A stretch of 14,816 nucleotides of DNA, taken from Pseudomonadota bacterium. GTDB lineage: Bacteria; Pseudomonadota; Alphaproteobacteria; Rhizobiales; Kaistiaceae. The position numbers and the translations under genes were made by a program. Positions 1 to 7,869 of the stretch are shown piece by piece; position 1 is the stretch's first letter, and each line of letters starts with the position of its first letter. The notes beneath the pieces were generated by a model. The model ran no database searches and had not been told where the DNA came from. It was given only the letters and a program-made list of their open reading frames with translations. Location: positions 1-14,816 of the forward strand of contig JAEZEN010000399.1 in the NCBI GenBank assembly GCA_023433185.1. Direction: 5' to 3'.

Positions 1-1785
1 ACTGCCGAGGCCGTGGCGGATGCACCCGCCGCGGACGACGCCCCGGATAGCGTCACGGCTTCCGCGCCGGCGACGGAAGCGGATTCCGCTTCGGTCGAGG
101 AGGAGCCTGCGCCGGCTGATGCGGCGGCGGCTCCCCCCGCGATCGAGGAGAGCGACGACACCGCGACGGAGATCGCGGCCGCCCCCGAGGGCGTGCCGGG
201 TGCCGCGACCGGGGACCGCGCGCCCGTCTCGGAATCGTCGGCTCGTGATCATTCGCTCCAGGCGACGGGGCCCGAGGCCGCGCCCGAGACGGTGATCGCC
301 GCCGTCGATCCCGGGGCCGACATCGAAGTCCAGGCGCCCTCCGTCGAGCCGGCGCCCGTGCCCCCGGGGATCGAAACCGATGTCGCCGGGACGGTGCCGA
401 CCTTCGATGTCGTGCGCGTCGAATCGACCGGCGACGCCGTGATCGCCGGTCTTGCGCCGCCGCGTGCGGAGATCGCGATCGTCTCGGGCGCGCAGACGAT
501 CGCTACGGCGACGGCGAGCGCCACCGGCGACTGGGCCGTCGCGCTCGAGGAGCCGCTGCCCCCCGGCCAGTACGACCTCGCGATCCGCGCCACGACCGAG
601 GAAGGCGACACGACGGTCTCGGACCAGCGGGTCGCGGTCCTTGTGCCCGAGGCCCCCGTCGAGGAGCCGCTCGTCGTCCTCAACACGCCCGATGCACCGA
701 GTACCGTCTTCCAGGTGCCGACCGCACCGGAGGCTGCCGACGGCGCCATGACCGATCCGGAAGTGCCGGACCTGCCGGAGGCGCCGGCCACCGTCGTCGT
801 GGAGGCGGAGTCCGGCGCGGTCGATGCCGCCCCGCCGCCGGCCGCCGTCGTCGAGACCGAGATCGAGGCCGAGACGGTCCCCGGCATGGATGACAGCCGG
901 TCGAGCGCTCCCGCGGCGATCGCCGAGGCCGAGCCGCCCGCAGCCGACCCGGACGCGGCCGCGCCGCCGGAACCCGATATGGCGGCGTCGCCGGTCGCTA
1001 CGGAGGAGGAGACTTCGGTGGCCGCCGCAGAGCCGGCGGCTGTTCCGGATGGCGCCCCGACTGGTCCGGCCGTGAGCGAGGACGGGACCGTGCCCGATGG
1101 CCCCGGCGCGCTCGCTCAAGCCGAACCGTCGCCGGATGGCGTCGAGGTTTCTGCGGGGCCGGAAGAGCCGCCTGTGGCGGCGCCCGAGCCCGAGATCGCG
1201 GCCGTCAGCGAACCCGAACCCGCGCCCGAACCCGCGCCGATCGAGCCGGTCGTGGTCGTCACCGCGGTCGAGGCCGAGACCACCGGCGCGCTCTTCGTGG
1301 CGGGAACCGCGATCACGCCGGAAGTCGTGCGGGTCTATCTCGACGACCTGCTGCTCGGCGAGGCGGTGCCGTCGCCGTCCGGGACATGGCTGCTGGAAGT
1401 GCAGCGCGAACTGCCGGCCGGGACCTATGACGTGCGGGCGGACCAGGTCGAGGGTGGGTCGGGCACGGTGATCGCCCGCGCCGAGGTGCCCTTCGAGCGG
1501 GAGATCGACGTGGCGATCCTGACGCCGGTCGCCGAGGCGGGCGGGCCCTCCGGGGCCGAGGCGTCGGGCAGCCTTGCCGGGCCGACGACGGTGATCATCA
1601 AGCGCCGCGACAACCTCTGGCGCATCTCGCGTCAGCTCTATGGCAAGGGGATCCGGTGGTCGACGATCTACCAGGCCAACAAGGACCAGATCCGCAACCC
1701 GCGCTGGATCTATCCAGGCCAGGTCTTCATCCTGCCCGAGGGGAACGTCGCGTGGGAGGAGGATGGGAAGGTCGCCGCCGAGTGA
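1..1785 (+). CDS. LysM-domain protein with two Ig-like modules (5' end outside the window)
   Basis: The frame is open from base 1, so the start lies upstream; the GTG at 13 is only the first possible start inside the window and has no convincing ribosome binding site. About 594 codons are visible. Most of the protein is low-complexity, rich in Ala, Pro, Glu, Val and Asp, and acidic. Two similar beta-rich modules interrupt it, at about residues 134-217 and 416-501 counted from base 1. Both share the pattern GxW followed by L(P)PG.YD, as in bacterial Ig-like repeats. Residues about 530-581 form a LysM domain with the hallmarks DNLWRISRQLYG, IYQANKDQI and IYPGQVFILP. LysM domains bind N-acetylglucosamine polymers, so an envelope or peptidoglycan-associated role is likely; the exact function is unknown. 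Comparable LysM/Ala-Pro-rich proteins occur in alphaproteobacteria. The domain calls are firm for LysM and moderate for the Ig-like modules. Confidence 0.85.
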   Translation, partial: TAEAVADAPAADDAPDSVTASAPATEADSASVEEEPAPADAAAAPPAIEESDDTATEIAAAPEGVPGAATGDRAPVSESSARDHSLQATGPEAAPETVIAAVDPGADIEVQAPSVEPAPVPPGIETDVAGTVPTFDVVRVESTGDAVIAGLAPPRAEIAIVSGAQTIATATASATGDWAVALEEPLPPGQYDLAIRATTEEGDTTVSDQRVAVLVPEAPVEEPLVVLNTPDAPSTVFQVPTAPEAADGAMTDPEVPDLPEAPATVVVEAESGAVDAAPPPAAVVETEIEAETVPGMDDSRSSAPAAIAEAEPPAADPDAAAPPEPDMAASPVATEEETSVAAAEPAAVPDGAPTGPAVSEDGTVPDGPGALAQAEPSPDGVEVSAGPEEPPVAAPEPEIAAVSEPEPAPEPAPIEPVVVVTAVEAETTGALFVAGTAITPEVVRVYLDDLLLGEAVPSPSGTWLLEVQRELPAGTYDVRADQVEGGSGTVIARAEVPFEREIDVAILTPVAEAGGPSGAEASGSLAGPTTVIIKRRDNLWRISRQLYGKGIRWSTIYQANKDQIRNPRWIYPGQVFILPEGNVAWEEDGKVAAE

Positions 1786-1834
1786 GCGCGGCTGAGCCGG
1801 CGGGCTGATCGTTCAGGGAACGTTACGGGGGAGG

Positions 1835-1858
1835 GGGAAGCGCGCGGACGCGCTTCCC
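1835..1858. terminator. Hairpin between convergent genes, possible bidirectional terminator
   Basis: Perfect 10-bp arms GGGAAGCGCG and CGCGCTTCCC enclose the 4-nt loop CGGA. The hairpin sits between the stop of the LysM gene (1785) and the stop of the sulfatase gene (1878), where a shared terminator is expected. Neither side has a clear run of T, so it may be an imperfect intrinsic terminator or only an RNA 3'-end stabiliser. Confidence 0.55.
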
Positions 1859-1877
1859 GGTGATGGGAGCCGCTGGG

Positions 1878-3539
1878 TTAGCCGCCGCCGAGCGTGTGCG
1901 GCGGAACCGGCGGCATGTTCTCCAGGAACGGCGCCGGATTGGCGGGATCCTGGAGGTTCGGCACGAGGTCGTTGGACGCCCCGCCCGGATAGCGCTGGAT
2001 GCTGGGGAACTTGATGAGCGTCTGGTCGAAATCGACCATCGCCTGGCCCACGGCACCACCGACCCAGCCGTTGTCCTGGCCCGAGTAGCGACCCGGCGAG
2101 GTCGTCATGGCCCGCATCGGCGCCGCGCCGTTGAAGATCATGTCGTACTTCTCGTAGGGGTCCATGGTCAGGTTGTAGAGCGCCCCGATCGAGCCGAGGT
2201 TCTGCTCCGGGCCCAGCCACGAGTCCTTTGCCGTATAGAGATACTTCCAGGCGATGTTGAGCCACGGGTTCTCGGGATCGTCACCGATATCGACCCGCAC
2301 ACCCTGGAAGACCTCGCCGTCGATGTAGATCCACGTCGTCCGCGCCGAAGCCTCCGACTTCCCGAGGATGTAGGCGCTGTTGTCGATCGAGTCGAAGTAG
2401 ATCGGCTTGCCGTCGTCGCCTTCCCACTCGGTCGGCGGCGGGGTGAGACCGACCATGGAGGCGAGCGTCGCCCAGAGATCGATGTGGGACATCATCTGGT
2501 GGTACTGGGCGCCCGCCGGGATGTTGTCCGGCCACCACATCATGCCGGGCACGCGCCAGCCACCTTCGAAGGCGGAGCCCTTCTCGCCGCGGAACGGTGT
2601 CGTGCCGGCATCGGGATAGGCGTCCAGCCAAGCGCCGTTATCGGCCGTGAGGATGACGATGGTGTTCGGGGCTTCGGACCGGATCGTGTCCATGATGCGC
2701 CCGATATTGTGGTCGAGCTCCATCAGCGAGTCGGAGTAGTTGCCGAGCCGCGACTTGCCGACGAATTCCGGGGCGGGATTGGTCGGGTTGTGCATCTTCA
2801 GGAAGTTGATGTCCATGAAGAAGGGCTCGTCGGCATTGGCGTTGGCCTGGATATACTCGATGGCCGAGTCCGTCTGCCGCATGTCGAAGGTCGCCATGTA
2901 GGCATAGTCGATGGTGCCGGTCTGGGTTGCGGGCTGGCCGGCGACGCCTTCCCACTCGCCGAGATTCACCGTGGCGTTATACGCCTGCATGAAGGCGGAG
3001 TTGTATTCCGGGAACCAGGGATGGAAGGCGCTCGACGTATCGTTGTAGGCATAGACGCCGGCATAGTACGCGGCGAAATGCTTCATCTCGTCGAAGCCGT
3101 GCTCGATCGGGTAGGACTCGGGCTTGTCGCCGAGGTGCCACTTGCCGGAGAAGTAGGTCTTGTAGCCGTTCTTCTTGAAGAACTCTGCGACCGTCGGCGT
3201 CTCCGGACGGAGGTAGTTCAGGTCGCCGGGGGCGACGACGATCGAGAGCGCCGAACGGATCGGGATCCGCCCGGTGACGAAGGACGCGCGGCCTGCGGTG
3301 CAGCTGGCCTGACCGTACCAGCTCGTGAACACCGCACCTTCGCGGGCAAGCTGGTCGACGTTCGGCGTCGGGTGGCCGAGGGCGACGCCACCGCCCGAAT
3401 AGGCGCCGAAGTCGTTCCAGCCGGTGTCGTCCGTCATCAGCATGACGATATTGGGCTTCTTGTCTGCGGCGGCGGCCGGCGCCAGGAGGCCGAGCGCCGT
3501 GGCGGCCCCCAGTCCCAGCGCAAGTAGCGAGTTTCTCAT
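1878..3539 (-). CDS. Secreted arylsulfatase (type I, formylglycine-dependent)
   Basis: A 553-aa sulfatase-family hydrolase predicted to remove sulfate esters from an extracytoplasmic substrate, which the sequence does not identify. Residues 1-25 are a signal peptide ending APAAAA. The metal-binding pair D37-D38 lies in MLMTDDTGWNDFG. The formylglycine site is C80-TAGR84, a CxAxR variant of the usual CxPxR, followed by ASFVTGR. KWHLG (133-137), H250, the D300-N301 metal site in ILTADNGA and GSAFEGGWRVPG (321-332) are in the usual order, so the enzyme looks intact. I chose the ATG at 3539 because the signal peptide begins there and a purine-rich AAGAAAGGG lies upstream. An in-frame ATG at 3779 would add 80 residues of unlikely composition. 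No sulfatase-maturating enzyme or sulfate transporter is in the window. The gene is monocistronic, divergent from the Atm1 exporter. Confidence 0.93.
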   Translation of the reverse strand: MRNSLLALGLGAATALGLLAPAAAADKKPNIVMLMTDDTGWNDFGAYSGGGVALGHPTPNVDQLAREGAVFTSWYGQASCTAGRASFVTGRIPIRSALSIVVAPGDLNYLRPETPTVAEFFKKNGYKTYFSGKWHLGDKPESYPIEHGFDEMKHFAAYYAGVYAYNDTSSAFHPWFPEYNSAFMQAYNATVNLGEWEGVAGQPATQTGTIDYAYMATFDMRQTDSAIEYIQANANADEPFFMDINFLKMHNPTNPAPEFVGKSRLGNYSDSLMELDHNIGRIMDTIRSEAPNTIVILTADNGAWLDAYPDAGTTPFRGEKGSAFEGGWRVPGMMWWPDNIPAGAQYHQMMSHIDLWATLASMVGLTPPPTEWEGDDGKPIYFDSIDNSAYILGKSEASARTTWIYIDGEVFQGVRVDIGDDPENPWLNIAWKYLYTAKDSWLGPEQNLGSIGALYNLTMDPYEKYDMIFNGAAPMRAMTTSPGRYSGQDNGWVGGAVGQAMVDFDQTLIKFPSIQRYPGGASNDLVPNLQDPANPAPFLENMPPVPPHTLGGG

Positions 3540-3578
3540 CTCAGCCCTTTCTTCGTGTTGTCCTGCGGGAGGCAGGTA

Positions 3579-3617
3579 CAAAAAAGGCAACCGGGTCGTT
3601 CCGTCACTGCCCGGCTG
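3579..3617 (-). terminator. Terminator-like hairpin with T-run in the sulfatase leader
   Basis: Read on the minus strand, CAGCCGGG (3617-3610) pairs with CCCGGTTG (3595-3588) as an 8-bp stem with one G-T wobble and a 14-nt loop. It is followed by CC and six T (3585-3580). It lies about 40 nt before the sulfatase start and points in the same direction, so it would act in the leader of that mRNA. It may be an attenuator, or the end of a short upstream transcript. The long loop lowers confidence. Confidence 0.4.
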
Positions 3618-3789
3618 TCTGGTGAGGAATCGTTGCTCTTTCGGCAGACGACGGATCGGCCGCGCCAAATGGCGTGTTCGATCGTTGTCGTTGCTGGAAA
3701 AGCGTTCGCCGTCGCACGCGAAGGAGTTGCGGCCGCGGCACGTAAAGTCCCCCCCGCGAGCATCCTGACACACTTTCACGACGGCGCAA

Positions 3790-3805
3790 TGTGACGACGC
3801 TCACG
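3790..3805. promoter_or_regulatory. CRP/Clr-like binding palindrome
   Basis: TGTGA, six bases, then TCACG matches the CRP-family consensus TGTGA-N6-TCACA at nine of ten specified positions. It lies between the divergent sulfatase and exporter genes and could serve either. Relative to the weak plus-strand promoter suggested at 3832-3858, its centre would be roughly 65-70 bp upstream of transcription start, a usual place for CRP-type activators. This is a motif match only. Confidence 0.4.
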
Positions 3806-3831
3806 ATTTCAAGCGCCATGGTGTCCGAAGG

Positions 3832-3858
3832 TTGAATGCGTTCCAGAAAGGTCTACAT
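3832..3858 (+). promoter_or_regulatory. Weak candidate promoter for the Atm1-type exporter
   Basis: TTGAAT (3832-3837) and CTACAT (3853-3858) resemble alphaproteobacterial -35 and -10 boxes, but the 15-bp spacing is short. It would give an untranslated leader of about 110 nt before the GTG at 3976. This is a tentative match. Confidence 0.22.
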
Positions 3859-3975
3859 CGGCACCAGCATCTCTCCGCGATCCGATCCCATGACCGCATC
3901 CGCCAGCGCCATGCTGCCTCGGCAGCGCACCCGCCCACACGCCGCCGGGCGTCGGGCCATGGACGGGAGGCCATA

Positions 3976-5901
3976 GTGGCAGCCGCCGGGAGCCCGACAG
4001 AGGCGCGCGTCAAGCCGGAATCGACCTTTCGGACCCTCGTCAACCTCTGGCCCTACATGTGGCCCTCGGACCGGCCCGATCTGAAGCTTCGGGTGGCGGT
4101 CGCGCTTGCGGTGCTCGTCCTGGCGAAGATCATCACCGTTCTCGTTCCCTATACCTACAAGTGGGCGACCGACGCGCTGGTGACGCCGGCGAGCGATGCC
4201 GACGGTTCGCTTTCGATCGGGCCGGGCGGAGCCCTGTTCGTTCCGATCATGCTGATCGTCGCCTATGGCGTCGGCCGCATCCTGATGAATGTCTTCAACA
4301 ACCTCCGCGACGCGCTCTTCGCCAAGGTCGGCCAGCACGCGGTCCGCCAGCTCGCCTACAAGACCTTCGTTCATGTCCACGGGCTGTCGCTGCGCTATCA
4401 CCTGCAGCGGCGGACCGGCGGGTTGTCGCGGGTCATCGAGCGCGGCGTGACCGGCATCGAGTCGATCGTCCGCTTCACGATCCTGAATTCGATTCCGACC
4501 GTCCTCGAGTTCCTGTTCGCGGCCGTGGTCATCGCCTGGCAGTTCGACTGGACCTACCTGCTCGTCGTGTCGGTCACGGTCGTGGCCTATGTCTGGTTCA
4601 CGGTGAAGGTGTCCGACTGGCGGATCAACATCCGCCGGGCGATGAACGATTCGGACCAGGACGCGCATTCCAAGGCCATCGACTCCCTGCTCAACTTCGA
4701 GACCGTGAAGTACTTCGGCAACGAGGGGATGGAGGCGGAGCGCTACGACCGCTCCATGGCGCGCTACGAGACTGCCGCCACCCGCATGTGGACATCGGTT
4801 TCGTGGCTCAACATCGGGCAGGCCGTGATCTTCACCATCGGCATGACCGTCGTCATGGCGATGTCGGGAGCGGCGGTGATCCGCGGCGAGCAGACGATCG
4901 GCGACTTCGTGCTGATCAACGCGCTGCTGATGCAGCTTTCGATCCCGCTGAACTTCATCGGCTTCGTCTATCGGGAGATTCGGCAGGGGCTGGTCGACGT
5001 GGAGGCGATGTTCGCGCTCCTCGAAGTGCCTTCCGAAGTCGTGGACAGGCCGGGCGCGCAGCCGCTCGTCGTGACCGGCGGCTCGGTGCGGTTCGATGAC
5101 GTGACGTTCGCCTACGAGCCGGAGCGGCCGATCCTCAAGGGCATCAGCTTCGAGGTGCCCTCCGGCAAGACCATCGCCATCGTCGGTCCTTCCGGTGCGG
5201 GCAAGTCGACGATCTCGCGGCTGCTCTTCCGCTTCTACGAGGTGAGCGGCGGCGCCATCTCGATCGACGGGCAGGACATCCGCGACGTGACCCAGGCCTC
5301 GCTCCGGGCCGCGATCGGCATGGTCCCGCAGGACACCGTGCTCTTCAACGACACGATCGCCTACAACATCCGCTACGGCCGGATCGGGGCGAGCGACGAG
5401 GAAGTGGCGGCGGCGGCCGAGACCGCCCAGATCGCCGGCTTCATCGCCAGCCTCCCCACCGGCTACGAGACCGAGGTGGGCGAGCGCGGCCTCAAGCTCT
5501 CCGGCGGCGAGAAGCAGCGCGTCGCGATCGCGCGGACCGTATTGAAGTCGCCCCCGATCCTCGTCCTCGACGAGGCGACGTCGGCCCTCGACAGCCATAC
5601 CGAACGGGAGATCCAGGCCTCGCTCGACCGGGTCTCGGCCGACCGGACGACGCTGATCATCGCTCACCGCCTCTCCACCGTGGTTCATGCCGAGGAGATC
5701 ATCGTCCTCGAGAAGGGGCGCATCGTCGAGCGCGGTACGCATGCCGCTCTCCTCGCCCGCGATGGCCTCTACGCCTCGATGTGGAACCGCCAGCGCCAGG
5801 CCGCCGAGGCCGAGGAGCGGCTCCGCGAGGTGGAGGAGGAAGACGAGTTCGGCTTCGTCCGCCGGGGTCCGACAGCCGAGTCGCGCGGCGCTTCCGAATA
5901 G
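3976..5901 (+). CDS. Atm1/HMT-type ABC exporter (fused permease and ATPase)
   Basis: A 641-aa half-transporter that should work as a homodimer in the inner membrane. The N-terminal permease carries LWPYMWPSDRPDLKLRV before the first membrane helix, typical of the Atm1/heavy-metal tolerance family. Known members export glutathione-linked compounds and influence Fe-S cluster or metal homeostasis. The ATPase is complete: Walker A GPSGAGKST (404-412), Q-loop VPQDTVLFNDT, signature LSGGEKQR (from 508), Walker B ILVLDE (528-533) and H-loop H564. The C-terminus is a charged Glu/Arg-rich tail. I chose GTG 3976 because GGGAGG lies 5 nt upstream and the family homology begins nearby. A TTG at 3832 would add 48 residues that do not look conserved. 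A small secreted protein follows 77 nt downstream. The exact substrate cannot be read from sequence. Confidence 0.93.
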   Translation: MAAAGSPTEARVKPESTFRTLVNLWPYMWPSDRPDLKLRVAVALAVLVLAKIITVLVPYTYKWATDALVTPASDADGSLSIGPGGALFVPIMLIVAYGVGRILMNVFNNLRDALFAKVGQHAVRQLAYKTFVHVHGLSLRYHLQRRTGGLSRVIERGVTGIESIVRFTILNSIPTVLEFLFAAVVIAWQFDWTYLLVVSVTVVAYVWFTVKVSDWRINIRRAMNDSDQDAHSKAIDSLLNFETVKYFGNEGMEAERYDRSMARYETAATRMWTSVSWLNIGQAVIFTIGMTVVMAMSGAAVIRGEQTIGDFVLINALLMQLSIPLNFIGFVYREIRQGLVDVEAMFALLEVPSEVVDRPGAQPLVVTGGSVRFDDVTFAYEPERPILKGISFEVPSGKTIAIVGPSGAGKSTISRLLFRFYEVSGGAISIDGQDIRDVTQASLRAAIGMVPQDTVLFNDTIAYNIRYGRIGASDEEVAAAAETAQIAGFIASLPTGYETEVGERGLKLSGGEKQRVAIARTVLKSPPILVLDEATSALDSHTEREIQASLDRVSADRTTLIIAHRLSTVVHAEEIIVLEKGRIVERGTHAALLARDGLYASMWNRQRQAAEAEERLREVEEEDEFGFVRRGPTAESRGASE

Positions 5902-5978
5902 GCCCGAAAGCGGGGAACAGGCCGGGGCATCCTCCGTTACCGACGAAGAGGCAGGGGCCAAACGGTTGGAGATGAACC

Positions 5979-6308
5979 ATGAGAATTCTTGCCAGTACCG
6001 CAGCTGCGGCATCCCTCGCCCTCGGTATGGCAGCCTTCACGGCGCTACCCGCCGCGGCGACCACGGCATCCGAGGCCCGCTGCGCCGATGCGCGGGGCTC
6101 TGGCAGCCTCACCGAGATCAGGCTGCACTGCAACGAGCCCGAACTGGCCGATCCGGTGACCACGCCCGGGACCGTGGTCCGGGGCATGCTGTTCAACAAC
6201 ACCGTCGGGAGCGACGTGAGCGATGCGCGCATGAACCTCCGCGACATGAACTGCATGCAGGCGCGGAACGAGAACAGCCAGGCGAACATCGCCTTCTTCT
6301 GCAGCTAG
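5979..6308 (+). CDS. Small secreted four-cysteine protein, function unknown
   Basis: A 109-aa protein that I do not recognise. Residues 1 to about 27 form a clear signal peptide: Arg near the start, a hydrophobic core and an end near LPAAA. The mature part is about 82 residues, rich in Asn, Asp, Arg and Glu. It has four cysteines (35, 51, 92 and 108), an even number that fits two disulfides formed in the periplasm. There is no lipobox, membrane helix or known catalytic motif. GGAG at 5968-5971 stands 7 nt before the ATG, supporting the start. It follows the Atm1-type exporter by 77 nt with no strong terminator between them, so co-transcription is possible, and a terminator-like hairpin ends it. 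The signal peptide, ribosome binding site and terminator argue that it is a real gene. Confidence 0.8.
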   Translation: MRILASTAAAASLALGMAAFTALPAAATTASEARCADARGSGSLTEIRLHCNEPELADPVTTPGTVVRGMLFNNTVGSDVSDARMNLRDMNCMQARNENSQANIAFFCS

Positions 6309-6333
6309 GCAGGGCTCTTCCCCGCGAGGTTGC

Positions 6334-6363
6334 GAGGCCCCGGGACCCTCGGTCCCGGGCCTC
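6334..6363 (+). terminator. Terminator-like GC-rich hairpin after the small secreted protein
   Basis: GAGGCCCCGGGACC and GGTCCCGGGCCTC pair over 13 bp with one bulged C and a 3-nt CTC loop. This is followed by the weakly T-rich TTGCGGTT. It starts about 25 nt after the stop at 6308 and separates that unit from the TolC-family gene. Confidence 0.65.
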
Positions 6364-6483
6364 TTGCGGTTAATGACATGGTTGGCGATCCGTGAATCCC
6401 GGACCGCCAATTTGAACGAAATCTCAAGACTTCGGGTCGATGGTTGCCCTCCAGTCCGATCGGATTGGTCGAGGGGATCCGAA

Positions 6484-7869
6484 GTGGCGTACTTGCACCC
6501 AGTCCTGACCGCAGCTGCCGCCGTGGCGGTGCTGGCACTCGTCGGCGCGCCGGCGTCGGCAGAAACGATGGCGAGCGCCTTGGCCGCTGCCTATACCGAC
6601 AATCCGGACCTCAACTCGGCGCGGGCCCAGCTCCGGGCCATCGACGAGGATGTGCCGAGGGCGATGTCGGGCTACCGGCCGTCGGTCGTCGCGACCATCG
6701 ATGTCGGCGCCCAGACGACGCGGCAGCAGATGCCCGGCATGGAGATGTCGGACTGGTCGAAGGGCGTCATGCCGCGCTCCTACACGATCTCCGTCGAGCA
6801 GCCGATCTTCCTCGGCTTCCGCACGACGAACAGCGTCAAGCTCGCGCAAACGTCGGTGAAGTCTGCGCGCGAGCAGCTGAAGGTCGTCGAGGCGAATACG
6901 CTCCTCGATGCCGTGACCGCCTTCATGGACGTGATCCGCGCCCAGGTCGTCGTCAACCTGACAACCCAGAACATCCAGTTCCTGCGCGAACAGGTTCGCG
7001 CCGCCGAGGATCGCCTGAACGTGGGCGAGGGCACCCGAACCGACGTCGCGCAGACCAATGCCCGACTCCAGCAGGGCATTTCCGATTACGCCCAGGCGGT
7101 CGCCGACCTCAACCGGGCGATTGCCTCCTACATCCAGGTCATCGGTCGCCGCCCCGAAAGCCTCGGCGGATACAACGGCGTCGAGAAGCTGCTGCCGAGA
7201 ACGATGGAGGCGGGTCTCGAAGTCGCGCTGAAATCGCATCCCTCGATCATCGCGGCGCTCTACAACATCGACGTGGCGTCCTACAACGTCCGCATCGCCG
7301 AGGGCGCCGCGCTGCCGACGCTCGGCCTCAACGCCTCGGTATCGCGCCGCGAGGACCAGGGGCTGCACGACACGACCAGCGACCTCGCCCAGATCAGCGG
7401 CCGCCTGACGGTGCCGCTCTACCAGGGCGGCGAGGTCGCCGCGAATGTGCGCCAGTACAAGGAGCGGCTCGGCCAGCGGCGCATCGATCTCGATTCGACG
7501 CGTGCCCAGGTGCGGCAGAGCTTCGTCGCGGCATGGGGCCAGCTCGACGCGGCCCGCGCCCAGGTCACGGCTGCCGAGGCGCAGGTCTCGGCGCAGCAGC
7601 TCGTCCTCACCGGCATGATCGAGGAGCGCCGGGTCGGCCAGCGGACCACGCTCGACGTGCTCGACGCGCAGCAGGACCTCCTCCAGGCGCGGGTGTCGCT
7701 GGTCAACGCCCAGTACACGAAGGTGGTCGGCGCCTATTCCCTGCTCTCCGCCTACGGCAAGCTCGACGCCAAGACCCTCGGCCTTGCGGTCAACGTCTAC
7801 GATCCCGCCGCACATTACGACGCGGTCAAGGACAAATGGGGCGGTCTCCGGACGCCCGACGGGCGCTGA
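6484..7869 (+). CDS. TolC-family outer-membrane channel protein
   Basis: A 461-aa outer-membrane efflux or secretion channel, which would trimerise and span outer membrane and periplasm for a type I secretion or RND/ABC efflux partner. After a signal peptide ending GAPASA (residue 26), the mature protein begins with SALAAAYTDNPDLNSARAQL, the classic TolC-family opening. Two long alpha-helical repeats rich in Ala, Gln and Arg follow. The second holds EERRVGQRTTLDVLDAQQDL, the conserved motif of type I secretion TolC proteins. I chose GTG 6484 because GAGGGG lies 7 nt upstream (6471-6476) and the signal peptide starts there; an upstream ATG at 6373 would hide the signal peptide. No adaptor or pump gene is adjacent, so it probably serves several systems, as TolC does in enteric bacteria. 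The Atm1-type exporter nearby is not a known TolC partner. Confidence 0.92.
   Translation: MAYLHPVLTAAAAVAVLALVGAPASAETMASALAAAYTDNPDLNSARAQLRAIDEDVPRAMSGYRPSVVATIDVGAQTTRQQMPGMEMSDWSKGVMPRSYTISVEQPIFLGFRTTNSVKLAQTSVKSAREQLKVVEANTLLDAVTAFMDVIRAQVVVNLTTQNIQFLREQVRAAEDRLNVGEGTRTDVAQTNARLQQGISDYAQAVADLNRAIASYIQVIGRRPESLGGYNGVEKLLPRTMEAGLEVALKSHPSIIAALYNIDVASYNVRIAEGAALPTLGLNASVSRREDQGLHDTTSDLAQISGRLTVPLYQGGEVAANVRQYKERLGQRRIDLDSTRAQVRQSFVAAWGQLDAARAQVTAAEAQVSAQQLVLTGMIEERRVGQRTTLDVLDAQQDLLQARVSLVNAQYTKVVGAYSLLSAYGKLDAKTLGLAVNVYDPAAHYDAVKDKWGGLRTPDGR

Larger units (their letters stand above)
3540..3975. other. 436-bp divergent intergenic region
   Basis: This region separates the sulfatase start (3539, minus) from the preferred exporter start (3976, plus). 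It holds three items described separately: a terminator-like hairpin in the sulfatase leader, a CRP-like palindrome and a weak plus-strand promoter candidate. Open frames cross it on both strands, as usual in GC-rich DNA, but their composition is not protein-like and I call no gene. I could not find a convincing sulfatase promoter on the minus strand. Confidence 0.6.

Noticed and set aside
1860..3527. Long open frame (about 555 codons) on the plus strand opposite the sulfatase gene
   Set aside because: It is antisense to an intact, motif-rich sulfatase, is dominated by Arg, Gly, Val and Asp, and has no recognisable domain; such frames are common opposite genes in GC-rich DNA.
3540..3779. 80-residue N-terminal extension of the sulfatase from an ATG at 3779
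   Set aside because: It would bury the signal peptide, has unlikely composition and spans the leader hairpin; the ATG at 3539 has a purine-rich ribosome binding site and starts the signal peptide.
5903..5914. CCCG-AAAG-CGGG mini-hairpin right after the exporter stop as a terminator
   Set aside because: A 4-bp stem without a T-run is too weak to call.
3853..6012. Open frame of about 719 codons on the minus strand opposite the Atm1-type exporter
   Set aside because: The exporter on the plus strand has all ABC motifs in order; the antisense product is rich in Asp, Arg, His and Gly without domains or a ribosome binding site.
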